8,245 bases of DNA from an uncultured Clostridium sp. (GTDB lineage: Bacteria > Bacillota > Clostridia > Lachnospirales > Lachnospiraceae), in NCBI GenBank assembly GCA_900553925.1, contig USFH01000097.1:1-8245 (forward strand), written 5' to 3'. Positions 5,573 to 8,245 of the stretch are shown here, piece after piece. The translations under genes and the position numbers were made by a program. How positions within the stretch are numbered: the first letter of the stretch is position 1; every line of letters begins with the position of its first letter. The notes beneath the pieces were generated by a model. It was given only the letters and a program-made list of their open reading frames with translations. It had not been told where the DNA came from and did no database searches.

Positions 5573-7099
5573 GTGAAAGAAGAAACTCAATCGCCTGCGA
5601 AGGAGCAGAAGCGGGAAATAAAAAAATTAAAGAGACGGGAACATGCAGAGAAACGTGAACGCAAAATGGTGGGGATCAGTCTGCGCGGGTTTGTTACCGT
5701 GCTGATCATTGTGCTGTGTGCAGGGATTATGATTATTTATTCTGCCTTGTCGAACCGGCTGTATATGCAGCGGTATCAGGATCAGCTCGAGACGAATGTG
5801 ATATCCCAGACAGCGTATCTGAAGAACAATCTGGAAGCGAATCATCTCTCTTTGTCTAAACCGGAGAAGCTGGAACTTCAGATCGAGAGCATGGCGAATG
5901 CACTGTATGGCAGAATTCTTGTGATTGACCGGGACTATCGGATAGTTAAGGATACGTATGGAAATGAAGAGTCGGCGCATATCATCAATTCGGATGTGAT
6001 TGCTGTGATGTGCGGACAGACAACCGATAAAATGATGAAAAAAAATGGCTATCTGCAATACATGGTTCCTCTCCGGGACGATTCTAAGATACAGGGCGTT
6101 CTGCTTGTTCAGGCATCCACGAATAGTCTGGAGGTTGTAAAACGGCGGGTGGAATCGCGCAATGGAGTTGTGTTTGCTCTGATCATAGGACTTTGCGTAT
6201 GTGCTGCATGGGCAATCGGAAACGCGTGTACAAGAGGAATCAAACGCATGAATCATCAGATGGAGATAATCGGTGAAGGACAGTTTGACAAACAGATTCC
6301 GGAGCGGGGATTCAAGGAATTCAAACAGCTGACAAAACGGTATAACAGTACAATCTCGAAGCTTATGGCGATGGATTCGACAAGGCAGGAGTTTGTATCC
6401 AATGTGTCACATGAGCTGAAGACACCAATCACGTCAATGAAGGTGCTTGCTGATTCGCTGATTCAGAATGAGGATGCAGACCTTGCCATGTACAAAGAAT
6501 TCATGACGGACATTGTGGATGAAATCGACCGGGAGAGTAAGATTATTACGGATCTTCTGACATTGGTAAAGATGGATAAGAAATCCGCATCCATGAATAT
6601 CGAAGAGATATCAATCAATGATCTGCTGGAGATCATATTGAAACGTGTGACGCCAATTGCAAAAAGCAGGGGCATCCAGATTACCTACGAGAGTTACCGG
6701 GATGTGACAGCGTCGGTGGACGAGGTAAAGCTGAGCCTGGCACTTACCAATATTATAGAGAATGCGGTGAAGTATAACGTGGATAATGGATGGGTGAAGG
6801 TAACGCTCAATGCGGATCACCGGAATTTTTATGTCAAGGTAGCGGATTCGGGCGTTGGAATTCCGGACGACTGCAAGGAGCATGTGTTTGAACGTTTCTA
6901 TCGCGTGGACAAAGCACGGAGCAGGGATACTGGTGGAACAGGTCTCGGACTTGCTATAACAAAGAGTGTTATTCTGATGCACCATGGTTCTATCAAATTG
7001 TACAGTGAAGCCGGGGAAGGAACAACATTTACAATCCGGATCCCGACGAAACAGGATCTACCGGAGATTATGAACCAAAAGGAGGACAAACAACAATGA
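5573..7099 (+). CDS. Membrane sensor histidine kinase (HAMP, HisKA, HATPase)
   Basis: This 508-aa sensor kinase probably phosphorylates the regulator at 3793-4479. Residues 1-33 are a highly basic cytosolic segment rich in Lys, Arg and Glu. Membrane helix 1 is about 38-58, an extracytoplasmic sensor region about 60-195, and helix 2 about 198-218, followed by a HAMP-like linker to about 265. The H-box is FVSNVSHELKTPITSMK with phospho-acceptor H280. The ATPase domain has the N-box LTNIIENAVKYN, G1 VADSGVGIPDD (D425), F-box VFERFYRVDKARS and G2 GGTGLGLAITKS. All catalytic motifs are intact. The start is GTG 5573; the only upstream AG-rich site, AAGGA at 5553-5557, is about 15 bases away, so the start is not firm. 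Next ATG is at residue 32 and lacks a ribosome site. The gene has its own promoter (5508-5536), and its stop overlaps the start of the next gene (ATGA, 7096-7099). The signal sensed is unknown. Confidence 0.93.
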   Translation: MKEETQSPAKEQKREIKKLKRREHAEKRERKMVGISLRGFVTVLIIVLCAGIMIIYSALSNRLYMQRYQDQLETNVISQTAYLKNNLEANHLSLSKPEKLELQIESMANALYGRILVIDRDYRIVKDTYGNEESAHIINSDVIAVMCGQTTDKMMKKNGYLQYMVPLRDDSKIQGVLLVQASTNSLEVVKRRVESRNGVVFALIIGLCVCAAWAIGNACTRGIKRMNHQMEIIGEGQFDKQIPERGFKEFKQLTKRYNSTISKLMAMDSTRQEFVSNVSHELKTPITSMKVLADSLIQNEDADLAMYKEFMTDIVDEIDRESKIITDLLTLVKMDKKSASMNIEEISINDLLEIILKRVTPIAKSRGIQITYESYRDVTASVDEVKLSLALTNIIENAVKYNVDNGWVKVTLNADHRNFYVKVADSGVGIPDDCKEHVFERFYRVDKARSRDTGGTGLGLAITKSVILMHHGSIKLYSEAGEGTTFTIRIPTKQDLPEIMNQKEDKQQ

Positions 7100-7974
7100 G
7101 AAAACGTATATGTGTGTACCTTCTTGTGGCTGGTATGTGTCTGATGACCGGGTGCGGGAAACAGGCGGATGTGTCAGACACGGCGGTTTCATTCGATAAT
7201 GCGATTCATCTGTATCAGATGGAAGGAAGCCGGATCGTAGTGGCGGATGCGGATGTCCAGCTTAAGACACCGGATGTGTTATCCTCCTGCGTGGAGGATG
7301 CAATGACGGCATTTGTGGATTCCGAGACAGGTATGGTTGATTCCTACAGTTATATGATAGGAGAAGATAACAGTCTGCAGCTGGAACTTACCCTGAAGGA
7401 TGGAGATTATGAGAAGGAAAAACATCTGCTGTTGATGGCAGCGGCCACGAAAACATTGTTCCAGATCGATGATATAGAGATGATTGATCTGACTGTGAAG
7501 GATTCGTCCGGTGAGCTACAGGAACAACAATGTATGCCGGATACATTTTATTTCTATGACGCTTCTCTGCCGGGACTCACAGAGAAAAATGTGAGCATAT
7601 ACCAGCCGAATTCATCGAAGACGGCTCTTACACTGGTTATCGTGAAGGAAAATGAAAGCCCTCAGATTTCGGATCAGGAGCTGATTGTCCGCGAGCTTGT
7701 GAACCTGGGAGTCCTTCCGAAGAACACAAAGGTCAATCAGGTATCGGTCTACGATAACATCTGTTATCTGGATCTCTCGGGGGAGTTCCTGTATGATATC
7801 GGGAACAGCTCACCGGAGCTTGTAATGTATTCCCTTGTGAACTCCGTTGTGAAGCAGACGGGTGTGAGTGCTGTGCAGATATTGGTTGACGGCAAGATCG
7901 AGTCAACCTATCGTAATGCAGTTGATATCAGCCAACCGGTATCGTTTAACACGGAACTGGTCGAAACGCAATAA
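7096..7974 (+). CDS. GerMN-domain lipoprotein
   Basis: This is a 292-aa predicted lipoprotein. Residues 1-20 are a signal peptide with lipobox MTGC, so the mature protein would be anchored at C20 outside the membrane. The C-terminal part (about 165-285) resembles the GerMN domain: an opening VSIYQPNSSKTALTLVIV strand, a helix around ELIVRELVNLGVLPKNTKV, the strand pair VSVYDNICYLDLSGEF, and a helix before VQILVDGKIE. Residues about 45-150 may be a more divergent copy of the same fold. GerMN is found in spore germination protein GerM and in kinase-associated lipoproteins; no enzymatic activity is implied. GGAGG (7081-7085) is 10 bases from ATG 7096. The ATGA overlap with the kinase stop suggests translational coupling, so it may modulate the kinase sensor or cell-envelope assembly; that is inference. 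comEC starts 30 bases downstream. Confidence 0.88.
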   Translation: MRKRICVYLLVAGMCLMTGCGKQADVSDTAVSFDNAIHLYQMEGSRIVVADADVQLKTPDVLSSCVEDAMTAFVDSETGMVDSYSYMIGEDNSLQLELTLKDGDYEKEKHLLLMAAATKTLFQIDDIEMIDLTVKDSSGELQEQQCMPDTFYFYDASLPGLTEKNVSIYQPNSSKTALTLVIVKENESPQISDQELIVRELVNLGVLPKNTKVNQVSVYDNICYLDLSGEFLYDIGNSSPELVMYSLVNSVVKQTGVSAVQILVDGKIESTYRNAVDISQPVSFNTELVETQ

Positions 7975-8004
7975 AAGAGCAAGTAATAATAGAATAGGAG
8001 ACAT

Positions 8005-8178
8005 ATGAAACGTCCATTATTTTGTGTAGCCTTGGCGTATGCACTTGGAGAGGTGATTGGCGTATGCACACGAACGATGGAGGAGATAAGCATAGCGGCA
8101 GTTATGCTTATTTGTGCTGGCATTTATGTGGTCGGAGTCAGAAAATGCAGATGCGCAGGTGTTGTTCTCGGCTTGTAG
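8005..8178 (+). pseudogene. comEC: Truncated 5' end of comEC (DNA-uptake channel)
   Basis: Only 57 codons are open before TAG at 8176-8178, while ComEC/Rec2 proteins are several hundred residues long. The peptide starts MKRPLFCVALAYALGEVIG, which resembles the first membrane segment of ComEC proteins, and continues with a second hydrophobic stretch (about residues 28-45) and a Cys/Arg-rich loop. AGGAG at 7996-8000 lies 4 bases before ATG 8005. The position, last in the comEA-regulator-kinase-GerMN series, supports the identification. The reading frame ends where minus-strand recombinase sequence begins, so disruption by an integrative element is the likely cause. The remaining part of comEC should lie beyond the element, outside this window. 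The identification rests on a short N-terminus and on context. Confidence 0.65.
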
Positions 8179-8245
8179 AAGCCCTCCTCGAACTTTTTAC
8201 CCAGCTTTTTACGGGAATCCTGCTGGATGTGTGCATAGGTGTTGA
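8124..8245 (-). CDS. Tyrosine recombinase/integrase, C-terminal end (partial)
   Basis: On the minus strand an open frame enters from the window edge (first full codon at 8243-8241) and runs 39 codons to TAA at 8126-8124. It begins NTYAHIQQDSRKKLGKKF, followed by EEGFY, the typical last segment of phage and ICE tyrosine recombinases, in which the Tyr of the T-x-Y-x-H pattern is the DNA-cleaving nucleophile. The upstream catalytic Arg-His-Arg residues would be beyond the window. The last roughly 17 codons (after EEGFY) lie over sequence that, on the plus strand, reads as comEC, so the native tail of the protein may be shorter or may be replaced by host sequence after integration. The family assignment is made on about 23 residues only. 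Confidence 0.65.
   Translation of the reverse strand, partial: NTYAHIQQDSRKKLGKKFEEGFYKPRTTPAHLHFLTPTT
8170..8183. other. Candidate attachment core at the comEC/element junction
   Basis: GGCTT (8170-8174) and AAGCC (8179-8183) form a perfect inverted repeat around GTAG (8175-8178). It lies where comEC-like coding sequence ends and recombinase coding sequence begins. Tyrosine recombinase cores typically have short inverted arms around a spacer, but usually a longer spacer (6-8 bases), and 5-bp arms can occur by chance. The exact junction cannot be set without the other element end. Confidence 0.3.
8179..8245. mobile_element. Edge of an integrative element inserted in comEC
   Basis: From about here to the window edge the plus strand no longer continues comEC, and the minus strand encodes a recombinase C-terminus, so this is interpreted as the end of a prophage, ICE or related element whose integrase gene is next to the junction. 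The left limit is approximate (between about 8165 and 8185). The element type cannot be told from the visible part. Confidence 0.55.

Noticed and set aside
8193..8212. Direct repeat CTTTTTAC at 8193-8200 and 8205-8212 as integrase arm sites
   Set aside because: The 12-base period is explained by the RKKLGKK codons of the recombinase on the minus strand.

Overview
The window looks like a chromosomal segment of a low-to-mid GC Firmicute, most likely a Lachnospiraceae-type Clostridium relative (Roseburia, Agathobacter or Butyrivibrio kind). I infer this from the protein sequences, strong AGGAGG-type ribosome binding sites, mixed ATG/GTG/TTG starts and the gene content. No rRNA, tRNA or CRISPR array was seen.

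Left part (1-2497): after a short leader with inverted repeats come argJ (ornithine acetyltransferase / N-acetylglutamate synthase) and argB (acetylglutamate kinase), two steps of the acetylated arginine pathway. argC and argD are not in view. The unit ends in a long hairpin with a T-run that looks like an intrinsic terminator, but the same hairpin contains the ribosome binding site of the next gene, a small YdcZ/DUF606-family membrane transporter.

Middle and right part (2961-8178): a competence-type cluster. A good sigma-A promoter drives comEA, here a predicted lipoprotein with SLBB and helix-hairpin-helix domains. It is followed at once by an OmpR-family response regulator. A sensor histidine kinase, a GerMN-domain lipoprotein (ATGA overlap with the kinase) and the start of comEC follow in the same direction. 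An adenosine deaminase gene on the opposite strand sits between the regulator and the kinase. Its stop overlaps the regulator stop by 4 bases, and its promoter lies back to back with the kinase promoter. The likely logic is a signal-transduction pair and an envelope lipoprotein built into a DNA-uptake locus.

Right edge (about 8124-8245): comEC stops after 57 codons. The sequence beyond it encodes, on the minus strand, the C-terminal end of a tyrosine recombinase including the probable nucleophile tyrosine. The simplest reading is that an integrative element (prophage or ICE) has inserted into comEC and disrupted the DNA-uptake channel gene. A small inverted repeat at the junction is a candidate attachment core. 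This is the most interesting feature of the window.
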